Shown here piece after piece: positions 55,173 to 63,944 of a stretch of DNA of 64,000 nucleotides (position 1 is the first letter of the stretch; each line of letters opens with the position of its first letter). The DNA is from an uncultured Pontibacter sp. (GTDB lineage: Bacteria > Bacteroidota > Bacteroidia > Cytophagales > Hymenobacteraceae). Position numbers and translations under genes: made by a program. The stretch spans positions 248,001 through 312,000 of the forward strand of contig NZ_CANMNI010000002.1 of NCBI RefSeq assembly GCF_947499215.1, in the 5' to 3' direction. The notes under the pieces were generated by a model. It ran no database searches and had not been told where the DNA came from. It saw nothing but the letters and a program-made list of their open reading frames with translations.

Positions 55173-55718
55173 ATGGCTGTTAAAATCAGACTGGCCCGCA
55201 GAGGCCGCAAAAAAGCCGCTATCTACGATATCGTAGTAGCTGATGCTCGCTCACCACGTGATGGTAAGTTCATCGAGAAACTGGGTACTTACAACCCAAA
55301 CACTAACCCTGCGTCTATCGACTTCAGCGAGGAGAAGGCGTTCCAGTGGTTAATGAATGGTGCTCAGCCAACTGACACTGTGAAAGCGATGCTTTCTTAC
55401 AGAGGTATTCTGTACAAGAAGCACCTGCAGATCGGTGTTGTAAAAGGCGCTATCTCTCAGGAAACAGCTGACGCTCGTTTCGAAGAGTGGAAGAAAGAGA
55501 AAGATGCTAAGATCGAAAGCAAGCGTACTACCCTTGGCTCTGAGAAAGATGCGAAGCGTAAGGCTGCTCTTGATGCTGAAACGAAAGTGAAAGAAGCTCG
55601 TGCAGAGGCTATCCGTCAGCGTGAGGCTGCCAAGCTTGCTCCTGAGCCAACTGCTGAAGCTGAAGAAGCTCCTGAGGCACCAGCTGCTGAAGGCGAGTCT
55701 ACTGAAGAACAAGCATAA
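55173..55718 (+). CDS. rpsP: 30S ribosomal protein S16 with long tail
   Basis: 181 residues. The core (1-85) is standard S16: [40 protein letters not shown]. It is followed by a lysine/glutamate helix and an alanine/glutamate/proline tail (about 105-181), roughly doubling the usual length; such tails are normal in Bacteroidota S16. It leads the rpsP-rimM-trmD-rplS group and has its own promoter. Confidence 0.96.
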   Translation: MAVKIRLARRGRKKAAIYDIVVADARSPRDGKFIEKLGTYNPNTNPASIDFSEEKAFQWLMNGAQPTDTVKAMLSYRGILYKKHLQIGVVKGAISQETADARFEEWKKEKDAKIESKRTTLGSEKDAKRKAALDAETKVKEARAEAIRQREAAKLAPEPTAEAEEAPEAPAAEGESTEEQA

Positions 55719-55730
55719 ATTACATCAGCC

Positions 55731-56294
55731 ATGCACATTGATGACTGCTTCCTGTTAGGTCACATCGTCAAGACCCATGGCATCAAGGGACAAGTGGTTG
55801 CGTTTTTCGACGTAGACTACCCCGAAGATTATGATGATCTGGAATCAGTCTTTCTTGAACAACAAGGAAGGCTGATTCCTTTTTTTATTGACAAGATGGA
55901 GCCCGTGCAGAAAGGCCGTTTTATTATCCACTTCGAGGATATCAAGACGATCGAGCAAGCCGAGAAGCTTCGCAATGTCAGCCTATACCTGCCGCTTGAC
56001 GAGCTCCCGGAGCTGGAAGAAGGGCAGTTCTATTTCCATGAGGTGATCGGTTACCAAGTGGTGGACCAGAACCACGGTCCGCTTGGCACCGTGAAAGACT
56101 TTTACGACATGCCGCAGCAACAGCTGATGGCCATGGAGTACAACGGGCAAGAAATGCTTGTACCTGTGCTGGATGAAGTGTTTGTACGCGCCGACCACGA
56201 AGCCAAGGTACTGCATGTAAATCTGCCTGAAGGCCTGCTGGAGGTATACACCCAGCCCGGCACCCCTGACGACGCCGACGACCGCGACGAGTAG
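55731..56294 (+). CDS. rimM: Ribosome maturation factor RimM
   Basis: 187 residues, 12 bp after rpsP. Core: [36 protein letters not shown] and the PRC-barrel part [12 protein letters not shown]. It binds S19 and helps mature the 30S head. The 3' end of the gene is acidic ([10 protein letters not shown]). Confidence 0.95.
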   Translation: MHIDDCFLLGHIVKTHGIKGQVVAFFDVDYPEDYDDLESVFLEQQGRLIPFFIDKMEPVQKGRFIIHFEDIKTIEQAEKLRNVSLYLPLDELPELEEGQFYFHEVIGYQVVDQNHGPLGTVKDFYDMPQQQLMAMEYNGQEMLVPVLDEVFVRADHEAKVLHVNLPEGLLEVYTQPGTPDDADDRDE

Positions 56295-56305
56295 CCCCAA
56301 TTATC

Positions 56306-56983
56306 ATGCGATTTGACATCATCAGTTGCCAGCCCGACCTGCTGGACAGTCCTTTTAGCCATTCCATCGTTAAGAGAGCACAGCAAAAAGGTCTGGTTGA
56401 AATCCACATCCACGACCTTCGTAAGTACGCCATCAACAAGCATGGCCAGATTGACGATTACGCCTTTGGAGGTGGAGCCGGTATGGTGATGATGATCGAG
56501 CCAATAGACAGGATTCTTTCGGACCTTAAAGCTGAACGGGACTACGATGCCGTGATCTACATGACGCCTGACGGGCAGACGCTCAACCAGAAAATAGTCA
56601 ACCAGTTCTCGCTTCTCCGCAACGTGATCATCCTGTGCGGTCATTACAAAGGCGTGGACGAGCGTGTGCGACAGCATTACGTGACCCATGAGATTAGCAT
56701 AGGCGACTATGTACTTTCCGGCGGCGAGTTGGGAGCAGCTGTACTAGCTGATGCCATTATCCGGATCATACCGGGCGTGCTCAACGACGAGTCATCGGCC
56801 CTGACTGATTCTTTTCAGGATGGACTGCTGGCACCGCCGGTCTATACCCGCCCTGCAGACTATAAAGGTATGACAGTGCCGGATATCTTGCTTTCTGGAG
56901 ATGGCCCTAAGATAGAGCAGTGGCGCTTTGAGCAGGCTATTGAGCGCACTAAACAGCGCCGACCTGATCTGCTGAATGACTAA
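56306..56983 (+). CDS. trmD: tRNA (guanine-N1)-methyltransferase TrmD
   Basis: 225 residues, SPOUT knot enzyme that methylates G37 of tRNA. Motifs: [53 protein letters not shown] and the late [11 protein letters not shown]. It lies 11 bp after rimM. Confidence 0.97.
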   Translation: MRFDIISCQPDLLDSPFSHSIVKRAQQKGLVEIHIHDLRKYAINKHGQIDDYAFGGGAGMVMMIEPIDRILSDLKAERDYDAVIYMTPDGQTLNQKIVNQFSLLRNVIILCGHYKGVDERVRQHYVTHEISIGDYVLSGGELGAAVLADAIIRIIPGVLNDESSALTDSFQDGLLAPPVYTRPADYKGMTVPDILLSGDGPKIEQWRFEQAIERTKQRRPDLLND

Positions 56984-57095
56984 TACAAGAGTAGTCAAAA
57001 AGGTGCAAGGAGCACTTCTATTGCGCTTTTGATAAGTAAGTTTCAAAAACTTACATTTTTTTTCTGCAAAAATATTTATGTAAAAAATAATTACA

Positions 57096-57103
57096 TATCT
57101 TTG
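57096..57103 (+). promoter_or_regulatory. Candidate -7 box of rplS
   Basis: TATCTTTG matches TAnnTTTG exactly, 45 bp before the rplS start, in an AT-rich spacer after trmD. The -33 element is not clear. Confidence 0.5.
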
Positions 57104-57147
57104 CAGTCCGAATTTTGAAGAAGATATTTAGCTTTAACAACATAGCC

Positions 57148-57501
57148 ATGAGCGAATTACTTAAATTTATCGAGCAGGAATCTACAGACAAGCGCGCCTC
57201 TTTCCCGACTTTCCAGTCTGGCGATACCATCAACATCCACGTGAAAATCCGTGAGGGTAACAAGGAGCGTATCCAGCAGTTCCAAGGCGTTGTTATTCAG
57301 CGCAAGAACGTTAACACAAACGGTGAGACTTTCACTGTAAGAAAAGTGTCTAACCAGATTGGTCTGGAGCGTATTTTCCCACTGCTTTCTCCATCTATTG
57401 AGAAAATCGAGCTTGTAAGAAAAGGCCGTGTTAGAAGAGCTAGACTATACTATCTGAGAGGCCTGCAGGGTAAAGCTGCACGTATCAAGGAAAGAAGATA
57501 A
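57148..57501 (+). CDS. rplS: 50S ribosomal protein L19
   Basis: 117 residues from ATG 57148 ([10 protein letters not shown]); an open frame starting TTG at 57115 is a non-family extension. Features: [61 protein letters not shown] and [21 protein letters not shown]. It forms part of the subunit interface. Ends in a terminator at 57541. Confidence 0.97.
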   Translation: MSELLKFIEQESTDKRASFPTFQSGDTINIHVKIREGNKERIQQFQGVVIQRKNVNTNGETFTVRKVSNQIGLERIFPLLSPSIEKIELVRKGRVRRARLYYLRGLQGKAARIKERR

Positions 57502-57540
57502 TTGAAGAACCTGTTTTCATAAGTTTTCCATAGTTTTAGT

Positions 57541-57578
57541 AAAAAAGGAGCTGTTCTAACCGAACGGCTCCTTTTTTT
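57541..57578 (+). terminator. Terminator after rplS
   Basis: AAAAAAGGAGC (57541-57551) pairs with GCTCCTTTTTT (57567-57577); the inner GTTC/GAAC also pairs. Ends in a long T-run. Confidence 0.9.
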
Positions 57579-57658
57579 GTGCCTATACCTGTCGAATCTG
57601 CAAGGGCTTCAGCAAGGCTTCTTATATTTGCAACTATACCTAGCCCGTAACTCTTCAG

Positions 57659-58246
57659 ATGACTACACGCTTACGCTATACCTTGCTACTGTTACAGTTT
57701 GTGTTGTTGACCTCCTGCCAGACAGACTATGCTGGCCTTCCCACTTATAATGGCAAGAAGCAATTGCAGGCTGTGATTGAAGTGCCGGCCGGCAGCGCCA
57801 CCAAGCTGCACTATAACCGACAGACCAGAAAATTTGAGGCAGAGCAACAGGCCGGTCAGGATCGCGTGGTCAACTTCCTACCCTACCCTGCCAACTTCGG
57901 CTTTATACCTTCCACAGAAATCAATGCCCAGAAAAAGCCACTAGAAGTAGTTGTGCTATCCGGAAGCGTGGAAGCAGGCACCGTGCTGGAGGTAATTCCA
58001 GTGGGCGTATTGCAGCTGGAAACGAACGGCGAACTCGACCATAAGATTATAGCCGTGCCGGCTCGTCCTAGCGAACGCACAGTCAACGTCTCCGATTATA
58101 ACAGCTTCACGGCAGATTACCCGGCGGTAAAATCCATCCTGCAGCAATGGTTTGTATATCACAACCAAACTGCCAAGAGCAAGTTTGTAGGCTGGCGCAA
58201 CGAACAGTTTGCCGAGCAGGAAATACAGCGCTGGATGAGGTTATAG
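57659..58246 (+). CDS. Pyrophosphatase-fold lipoprotein lacking the metal ligands
   Basis: 195 residues. LLTSC makes C20 the lipidated residue. The rest aligns with family I inorganic pyrophosphatase: VIEVPA (E41), TKLHY (K49), QDRVVNFLPYPANFGFIP (R69) and LDHKIIAVPA (D127, K129) correspond to E20, K29, R43, D102 and K104 of the E. coli enzyme. The metal loop that should read GDGDPxD is NAQKKPLE (residues 89-96), so the three metal aspartates are replaced, and the D97 and K142 equivalents are T122 and a histidine. Canonical catalysis looks unlikely. It is either a non-catalytic binding protein or has a new activity. Confidence 0.85.
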   Translation: MTTRLRYTLLLLQFVLLTSCQTDYAGLPTYNGKKQLQAVIEVPAGSATKLHYNRQTRKFEAEQQAGQDRVVNFLPYPANFGFIPSTEINAQKKPLEVVVLSGSVEAGTVLEVIPVGVLQLETNGELDHKIIAVPARPSERTVNVSDYNSFTADYPAVKSILQQWFVYHNQTAKSKFVGWRNEQFAEQEIQRWMRL

Positions 58247-58260
58247 CGCGCATCGCCTCT

Positions 58261-58299
58261 AAAACAGAAAAGCCTCCGGTCAGGAGGCTTTTCTGTTTT
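58261..58299. terminator. Bidirectional terminator
   Basis: AAAACAGAAAAGCCTCC (58261-58277) pairs with its exact complement at 58283-58299 across a 5-nt loop. It serves the convergent lipoprotein and coiled-coil genes. Confidence 0.9.
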
Positions 58300-58321
58300 A
58301 GCAGGTATAAGAAGCTATACC

Positions 58322-59026
58322 TTATTTGATATCGCGTAGCTTGGCTCTCACCTCCTCCACTGCCCGCTCCATAGCTTGCACCTGCTGTCGGCTGGCCTCC
58401 TGCTGCCTGGCGTTTAGCTCTACGTTCTGCTCTAGTTGTCGCAGTTCATCGGCATTGCGCACTAGTTCCGCCTCCAGCTCTTGTTTGCGTTTTTTGTTTT
58501 TCTCTATACTTAGCTGCAAATCGTTGGCTTGCTTTACGACCCGATCCTGCTCCTTCTTGGTGTCGCGCAGTACGTTCTCGGCTTCGTTTATCTGTAGCAG
58601 CACGTCTTCTTGGTAGAGTTTTTTCCCGAAATCTTCCATAAACCGCTCAGCGGCGGCATAAACCTCCGGTGTGGCGTTCTTGTCAGCATAGGCTGTTCCC
58701 AGATCCAGAGCCCACCACACATAACTGCCAGTAGCATGTGTTCCCACGGTAGAGATCACTCGCATCGGATCTTTGCTGATCTTCTTTAGCTTCGCCTCCT
58801 CAACCGTATACACTCCCTTGGAGTGCTTCACCTTACCAGCCTCCTGAGACAAATGGTCCTTCCATATTTTCTCCACAAACTTGGGGTCTAGCTGCACGCT
58901 CAGTTGCTGTCCGCTGCGTTTCACGCCGCTTACCACCTGCTCGCTTTCCTCTACGCGCATTACCTGCGCACTCGCCATACCCGACACCAGCAGCATGGCC
59001 GCTACCAATAAACCTTTTACTCGCAT
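58322..59026 (-). CDS. Secreted coiled-coil protein
   Basis: 234 residues with a signal peptide (cleavage after ASAQ, about 21). Residues about 25-145 form a globular part (GQQLSVQLDPKFVEKIWKDHL, VGTHATGSYVWWALDLG); residues 146-234 are a long coiled coil rich in K/E/Q (IEKNKKRKQELEAELVRNADEL). No named family recognised. Probably periplasmic and oligomeric. Confidence 0.75.
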   Translation of the reverse strand: MRVKGLLVAAMLLVSGMASAQVMRVEESEQVVSGVKRSGQQLSVQLDPKFVEKIWKDHLSQEAGKVKHSKGVYTVEEAKLKKISKDPMRVISTVGTHATGSYVWWALDLGTAYADKNATPEVYAAAERFMEDFGKKLYQEDVLLQINEAENVLRDTKKEQDRVVKQANDLQLSIEKNKKRKQELEAELVRNADELRQLEQNVELNARQQEASRQQVQAMERAVEEVRAKLRDIK

Positions 59027-59133
59027 ACTATACTTAGAAATTATTTTGACAGGAACATCCGTATACCTACGAAAATAGGGATTCTATAGCATAATACAGA
59101 TATATAAAGGATATTAATTTACCGCCTAAATGG

Positions 59134-59165
59134 TTTGGGTTTGGGGGCTGCGACGCTTACCTTTG
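59134..59165 (+). promoter_or_regulatory. Consensus promoter of queD-folE
   Basis: TTTG at 59134-59137, a 20-bp spacer and TACCTTTG at 59158-59165: an exact Bacteroidota consensus. The 5' leader is about 75 nt. Confidence 0.8.
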
Positions 59166-59244
59166 TAGGTTTATAGCCATGTCAGTCCTAAAATGATTTT
59201 AATCGCACCCGAACAATAGCACAGGCCTGTTTGTTGGAGACACA

Positions 59245-59652
59245 ATGAAAGTAACTATCTGCAGAAAAGAGCATTTTAACGCCGCCCACCGTTTGCACAA
59301 TCCGGCTTGGAGCGACAAGCAGAATGCGGCTGTTTTCGGACTGTGCAACAACCCCAACTACCACGGGCACAACTACCAACTCATCGTAAAGCTTACCGGT
59401 CAGGTGAATGAGGATACCGGCTACGTGTACGACATGAAGAAGCTCAGCACGTTGGTGAAGCAGGAAGTGATCGATCGGTTTGACCACAAGAACCTGAACC
59501 TCGACACCGAAGCGTTCAGGCAATTGAACCCGACGGCTGAGAACATCGCCACTGTGATTTGGGAGCTTCTGCGGGAGAAAATAAGCAAGGACTATGATTT
59601 AGCTGTAACGCTTTATGAAACTGAACGAAACTTTGTTGAATATAATGGATAA
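59245..59652 (+). CDS. queD: 6-carboxytetrahydropterin synthase/PTPS-family protein
   Basis: 135 residues. Zinc histidines in FNAAHRLHN and YHGHNY, the catalytic cysteine in LCNNPNYHG, and FDHKNLNLD followed by PTAENIATVIWELL. Family members act in queuosine (QueD) or biopterin synthesis; the presence of the C-N-N-P-N-Y-H-G loop is common to QueD and PTPS-like proteins. Overlaps folE by 8 bp, so translation is coupled and both act on the GTP-derived pterin route. Confidence 0.9.
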   Translation: MKVTICRKEHFNAAHRLHNPAWSDKQNAAVFGLCNNPNYHGHNYQLIVKLTGQVNEDTGYVYDMKKLSTLVKQEVIDRFDHKNLNLDTEAFRQLNPTAENIATVIWELLREKISKDYDLAVTLYETERNFVEYNG

Positions 59653-60310
59653 CCAGGACTTGGGCCACGAAGCGGAAGAGATGGACGACCACATGATGAG
59701 CTCGCTGGAAACGCCGCTGCGCCCAGACGCATTTGACCTTTCTGACGCGGAGAAGATCGTGATCATCGAAAGGCACTTCCGAGAGATTATGCACACCATG
59801 GGCCTCGACCTGACAGATGACAGCCTGAAGGGCACTCCCCTGCGCGTTGCCAAAATGTATGTGCAGGAGATTTTCAGTGGTCTCCATCCCGAGAATAAAC
59901 CGGTTATCCGCCGTTTCGAGAACAAGTACAAGTATAACCAGATGCTGGTGGAGCGTGATATCACCGTGTACTCTTCCTGCGAACACCACTTCGTGCCGAT
60001 TATCGGCAAGGCACATGTGGCCTATATGCCGAATGAGCATGTGATCGGGCTCTCCAAGCTCAACCGCATTGTACACTACTACGCCCGCCGCCCGCAGGTG
60101 CAGGAGCGCATGACCATGCAGATCGCCAATGAACTGAAGGAGGCCCTCAGAACAGAGAACGTAGCCGTGCTGATTGAGGCAGACCACCTGTGCGTGATGA
60201 GCCGCGGCGTGAATGATGTGAGCAGCAGCACGATCACAGCGGAATACTCCGGCTTGTTTGAGCAGGAGCAGTATCGCAACGAGTTCCTGAGCCACATTCG
60301 CAAGAAATAA
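59645..60310 (+). CDS. folE: GTP cyclohydrolase I
   Basis: 221 residues from ATG 59645 (MDNQDLGHE), which overlaps the queD stop. Zinc ligands in YSSCEHHFVPI (Cys, His) and DHLCVMSRGV (Cys). Further motifs: PLRVAKMYVQEIFSGL, GKAHVAYMPNEHVIGLSKL and QERMTMQIANEL. It makes dihydroneopterin triphosphate, the start of folate and of queuosine. The N-terminal acidic extension (about 30 residues) is longer than in short bacterial forms. Confidence 0.97.
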   Translation: MDNQDLGHEAEEMDDHMMSSLETPLRPDAFDLSDAEKIVIIERHFREIMHTMGLDLTDDSLKGTPLRVAKMYVQEIFSGLHPENKPVIRRFENKYKYNQMLVERDITVYSSCEHHFVPIIGKAHVAYMPNEHVIGLSKLNRIVHYYARRPQVQERMTMQIANELKEALRTENVAVLIEADHLCVMSRGVNDVSSSTITAEYSGLFEQEQYRNEFLSHIRKK

Positions 60311-60431
60311 TTCATACCCTTACTGAAAACTGTACCTGCCAGTCCCGGTTTTATAAAGAAAGGCAACAATACGGTAGCACAAACACGTATAGGTATATTC
60401 CTATATAAATAGTTTTATACTAGAAATCGTT

Positions 60432-61349
60432 ATGGCTGGTAAAATACTCATTTCAGGCGGCTCTGGCCTGATTGGCACAAGGCTTTCTGAAATGCTGATT
60501 GATCAGGGCTATGAAGTGGCACACCTTTCCAGAAACCCGGACAAGTTCTCGCATTATAAGACCTTCCGCTGGGATATAAAAGACGCTTCTATCGATGACA
60601 GCGCCATCACCTACGCCGACTATATTATTCATTTGGCAGGAGCGGGACTGGCAGACGAGAAGTGGACCAACGAGCGCAAGCGGGAGATTCTGCGCAGCCG
60701 CGTAGACAGCACGCAGCTGTTGCTAGACAGCCTTCGCAAGACCGAACATCACGTAAAAGGTTTTATTTCGGCTTCCGCCACCGGGATATACGGTAACTCC
60801 GGCGACCAGCTCATGTCTGAGGAAAGCAGCTATGGCGAAGACTTTATGGCGGAGGTATGCAAGGCTTGGGAAGGCGCTGCTTGGCAGATCAAGAACTTGG
60901 GTATACGCACTGTTATTTTGCGCACGGGTATAGCCTTGAGCGACAAAGGCGGTGCTTTGCCTCAAATTGCCCGTCCCGTCAAGATGATGGCCGGCGCCCC
61001 ACTCGGGAGCGGCAAGCAGTACATGTCTTGGATCCACATCGACGATTTGTGCCGCCTTTACATCCGGGCCATAGAGGACACCCAGTTTGAAGGCGTGTAC
61101 AATGCCGTGGCCCCACACCCTGTTACCAACAAAGAGTTTACCGAAACACTGGCCAAATCCATGCACAGGCCGCTGGTATTGCCCAAGGTGCCATCCTTTG
61201 CCCTAAACCTAATGCTGGGCGAAATGAGCGAGGTGGTGCTGTCAGGTCAGCGCGTGAGTGCCAACAAAGTAATGCAAACAGGCTTCACCTTCGAATACAA
61301 CTATTTGGACGAGGCGCTAGCGTCGTTTTACAAGAAGGATAAGAATTGA
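60432..61349 (+). CDS. TIGR01777-type NAD(P)-dependent epimerase (YfcH-like)
   Basis: 305 residues. Rossmann motif ILISGGSGLIGTRL, then FISASATGIYG, EVCKAWEGAA, YMSWIHIDDLCRLYI and the C-terminal DUF1731-like FALNLMLGEMSEVVLSGQRV. The SDR39U1/YfcH family is widely conserved but its substrate is unknown. A terminator separates it from PBP1A. Confidence 0.9.
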   Translation: MAGKILISGGSGLIGTRLSEMLIDQGYEVAHLSRNPDKFSHYKTFRWDIKDASIDDSAITYADYIIHLAGAGLADEKWTNERKREILRSRVDSTQLLLDSLRKTEHHVKGFISASATGIYGNSGDQLMSEESSYGEDFMAEVCKAWEGAAWQIKNLGIRTVILRTGIALSDKGGALPQIARPVKMMAGAPLGSGKQYMSWIHIDDLCRLYIRAIEDTQFEGVYNAVAPHPVTNKEFTETLAKSMHRPLVLPKVPSFALNLMLGEMSEVVLSGQRVSANKVMQTGFTFEYNYLDEALASFYKKDKN

Positions 61350-61366
61350 TTTCAATTTCAGATCAA

Positions 61367-61402
61367 GCAGAGGGGCCAGCTAGAATTAGCTGGCCCCTCT
61401 GC
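61367..61402. terminator. Bidirectional terminator
   Basis: GCAGAGGGGCCAGCT (61367-61381) pairs with AGCTGGCCCCTCTGC (61388-61402). A perfect 15-bp stem with a 6-nt loop, between convergent genes. Confidence 0.85.
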
Positions 61403-61421
61403 TTTAGGATGCGGCTATACC

Positions 61422-63761
61422 TTAAAACGTATCCGTCAGGTCCAGTATGTCGAAGTCAAAGTCGAGCACAGTAGAGTCTGGTTCAGCTTTTGGCAGCACG
61501 GTAGTGCAGTTATACTTCTTGCTGATCTTAACGGTCGGTTTCGGGAAGCGGCCCATGGTAAAGCCCAGCTCTTTGTCTTGGTAAAGGCGCTCCATGTAAA
61601 GCCCATAGACTGGCAGCGCAGTTTTGGAGCCTTCGCCCAACTGTGAGGTTCGGAAGTGGATACTGCGGTCCTCGCCGCCAACCCAAACACCCGTTACGAG
61701 GTCTTTTGTCACGCCCATGAACCAGCCATCAGAGTGGTTGGAGGTGGTACCGGTCTTGCCGCCTATCTCGTTGCCTTTCCAGAGGTCGTACTCCCACAGT
61801 GCCTGTGAGGTACCGCCCGGCTCCTCCATACCACCTTTGAGCATGTGCATCATCAGAAAGGCGGTTTCTTCTTTGAGCACCTTCTTCTGCTCCGGCACAA
61901 ACTGCTCAATCAGGTTGCCGTTGCGGTCTTCGATGCGGGTAATGAACATCGGATTGGTATGGAAGCCGTGGTTTGGAAAAGTACTGTAAGCGCCCACCAT
62001 CTCGTATACCGACACGTCGCTTGGCCCTAGACCAATGGAAGGCACCTTGTCTAGCGGACTGCTGATGCCGAGCCTGTGCGCATAGTCCACCACCGTCTCC
62101 CAGCCAACCAGTTCCGTGAGCTGTGCCGTCACAGAGTTCACAGATTTGCCCATGGCACGGCGCAATGTCATCGGGGCGCCAGTGTACTCCCAGTCGGCAT
62201 TGTTGGGCGACCAGCTCTTCTTCTCCCCTTTTTCTACATAGTTGATGGTAATGCGGGTATCCACTATCTTGTCACAAGGCGAGTAGCCATTGTCAATGGC
62301 AGCCACATATACGAAGGGCTTAAAGGTAGAGCCCGGCTGGCGTCGTGCCTGTTTCACGTGGTCGTACTTAAAGTACTTGTAGTTAATACCGCCCACCCAA
62401 GCTTTGATCTCACCGGAGAAGGGGTCCATGGTCATCATACCGCCGTGCAGAAAGCGCTTATAGTAGCGCAACGAGTCCAGCGGCGACATGGTCATCTTCT
62501 TCTCACGCGCGTCATTCTCCCAAGTAAATACCATCATCTCACGCGGCGTGTTCAACTCTTTGTTAATCGCGGCCACATTATCACCGTGCTTTTTCTTGAG
62601 GCGCCGGTAGTAGTCGGTGCGTTTGATGGTTTCTTCAATGAAGCCCGGAATCTCGCGGTTCTTCTCATCCACCCATGGGTTCTTACCCTGCCAGTGGTTG
62701 TCAAAGCGGCGCTGCAAGGTACGCATCTGCTGCTCCATGGCGGCTTCGGCATGGGCCTGTATGCGCGAGTCGATGGTGGTGTATACCTTCAGGCCGTCGC
62801 GGTATAGGTCGTAGCCGTTCTGCTTGCACCACTCTTTCATAAAGTCGGCCACAGCGCCCCGGAAGTAGGTTGCCGGTCCGTCGTAATGGTTTTCTACCTT
62901 GTACTCCAGCTCCAACGGCAACTGGCTCAGCGAGTCTGCCTCGGCCTGCGTGAGGAAGTCATACTTGGCCATCTGGCCCAGCACCGTGTTACGGCGGCGG
63001 GTGGAATTCTCCGGGTTAAAGCGAGGGCTGTAGTAAGTCGGCGCCTTCAGCAAACCCACCAGCACGGCGGCCTGTTCCGTCTTTAGACTATCCGGTGAGG
63101 TGTTGAAGAAAGTTTTGGAGGCCACCTGTATACCGAAGGAGTTACTGCCGAAGTCCACCGTGTTAAGGTACATGGCCAGAATCTCCTCCTTGGTATAGCG
63201 CTGCTCCAGCTTGATGGCCGTAAGCCACTCTTTGGTTTTGGAAATGATTATGTTCAGAGCCGGAATGTGCCCCAGCACACCTTTCGAATCATCGGTTCGG
63301 GTCTTGTAGAGGTTTTTGGCCAGCTGCTGTGTGATCGTGCTGCCTCCTCGGCTCTCACCGCGCAGGTTGTCGTACACGGCACCGAAAATAGCAGCAGGGT
63401 CTATACCTGAATGCTCATAAAAACGAATGTCTTCCGTGGCAACCAGTGCCTTGATAAGCGTAGGCGACATTTGCTTGTAGCTGACCGGACTGCGGTTTTC
63501 GCGGAAGTACTTGCCAATCAGGTTGCCGTCGGCAGTATACAACTCCGAGGCTTGGTCGCTGCGCGGGTTCTCCAGTCGGTCGAGGCTTGGGGAGGACCCG
63601 AAGAGGTAGAAGAAGTTATACTCCACGCTCACGAGGTAACCCGTCACCACCATCAGTCCCAACAGGAACAGCTTCCACGTAAAGCCAATGATACTTCCGT
63701 ATACCGACTTCCTTTTCTGGACAGGTTCTTTTACTTTCTCTTTTTCTTGCTCTTGCAGCAT
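61422..63761 (-). CDS. Penicillin-binding protein 1A (bifunctional)
   Basis: 779 residues. A short cytoplasmic segment and anchor helix (about 25-45) are followed by a GT51 transglycosylase domain (ALVATEDIRFYEHSGIDPAAIFGA, RGGSTITQQLAKNLYK) and a transpeptidase domain with SxxK in QPGSTFKPFVY, SVN in GKSVNSVTAQL and KTGT in GGKTGTTSNHSDGW. It polymerises and cross-links peptidoglycan. Length and order are normal for class A PBPs. CAAATATA at 63821-63828, a minus-strand TATATTTG, may be its -7 box. Confidence 0.96.
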   Translation of the reverse strand: MLQEQEKEKVKEPVQKRKSVYGSIIGFTWKLFLLGLMVVTGYLVSVEYNFFYLFGSSPSLDRLENPRSDQASELYTADGNLIGKYFRENRSPVSYKQMSPTLIKALVATEDIRFYEHSGIDPAAIFGAVYDNLRGESRGGSTITQQLAKNLYKTRTDDSKGVLGHIPALNIIISKTKEWLTAIKLEQRYTKEEILAMYLNTVDFGSNSFGIQVASKTFFNTSPDSLKTEQAAVLVGLLKAPTYYSPRFNPENSTRRRNTVLGQMAKYDFLTQAEADSLSQLPLELEYKVENHYDGPATYFRGAVADFMKEWCKQNGYDLYRDGLKVYTTIDSRIQAHAEAAMEQQMRTLQRRFDNHWQGKNPWVDEKNREIPGFIEETIKRTDYYRRLKKKHGDNVAAINKELNTPREMMVFTWENDAREKKMTMSPLDSLRYYKRFLHGGMMTMDPFSGEIKAWVGGINYKYFKYDHVKQARRQPGSTFKPFVYVAAIDNGYSPCDKIVDTRITINYVEKGEKKSWSPNNADWEYTGAPMTLRRAMGKSVNSVTAQLTELVGWETVVDYAHRLGISSPLDKVPSIGLGPSDVSVYEMVGAYSTFPNHGFHTNPMFITRIEDRNGNLIEQFVPEQKKVLKEETAFLMMHMLKGGMEEPGGTSQALWEYDLWKGNEIGGKTGTTSNHSDGWFMGVTKDLVTGVWVGGEDRSIHFRTSQLGEGSKTALPVYGLYMERLYQDKELGFTMGRFPKPTVKISKKYNCTTVLPKAEPDSTVLDFDFDILDLTDTF

Positions 63762-63944
63762 GTTTGTCTTCTCAGGGCGGAGGGCCCTTTATTTCAAGTC
63801 CGCTTCTCTCTAAACTACTGCAAATATACCTTTTGTGTACAAATACTTTCTGAGAAACGCATAAAACTTAGCCAGCGGTATACATTAGCTGTCATAACTT
63901 TGGTGCTGGCTGGTTATCTTTGCCTTGAATTACCCGATACACCC

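Noticed and set aside
57115..57147. TTG-started extension of L19
   Set aside because: It lies between the probable promoter and the true ATG at 57148 and does not match L19.
59516..60295. 259-codon open frame antisense to queD/folE
   Set aside because: Shadow of two well-identified genes, rich in His/Val/Leu as expected from the complement.
62076..62807. 243-codon open frame antisense to PBP1A
   Set aside because: It mirrors a strongly conserved gene; its histidine/valine/leucine-rich sequence is typical of an antisense shadow.
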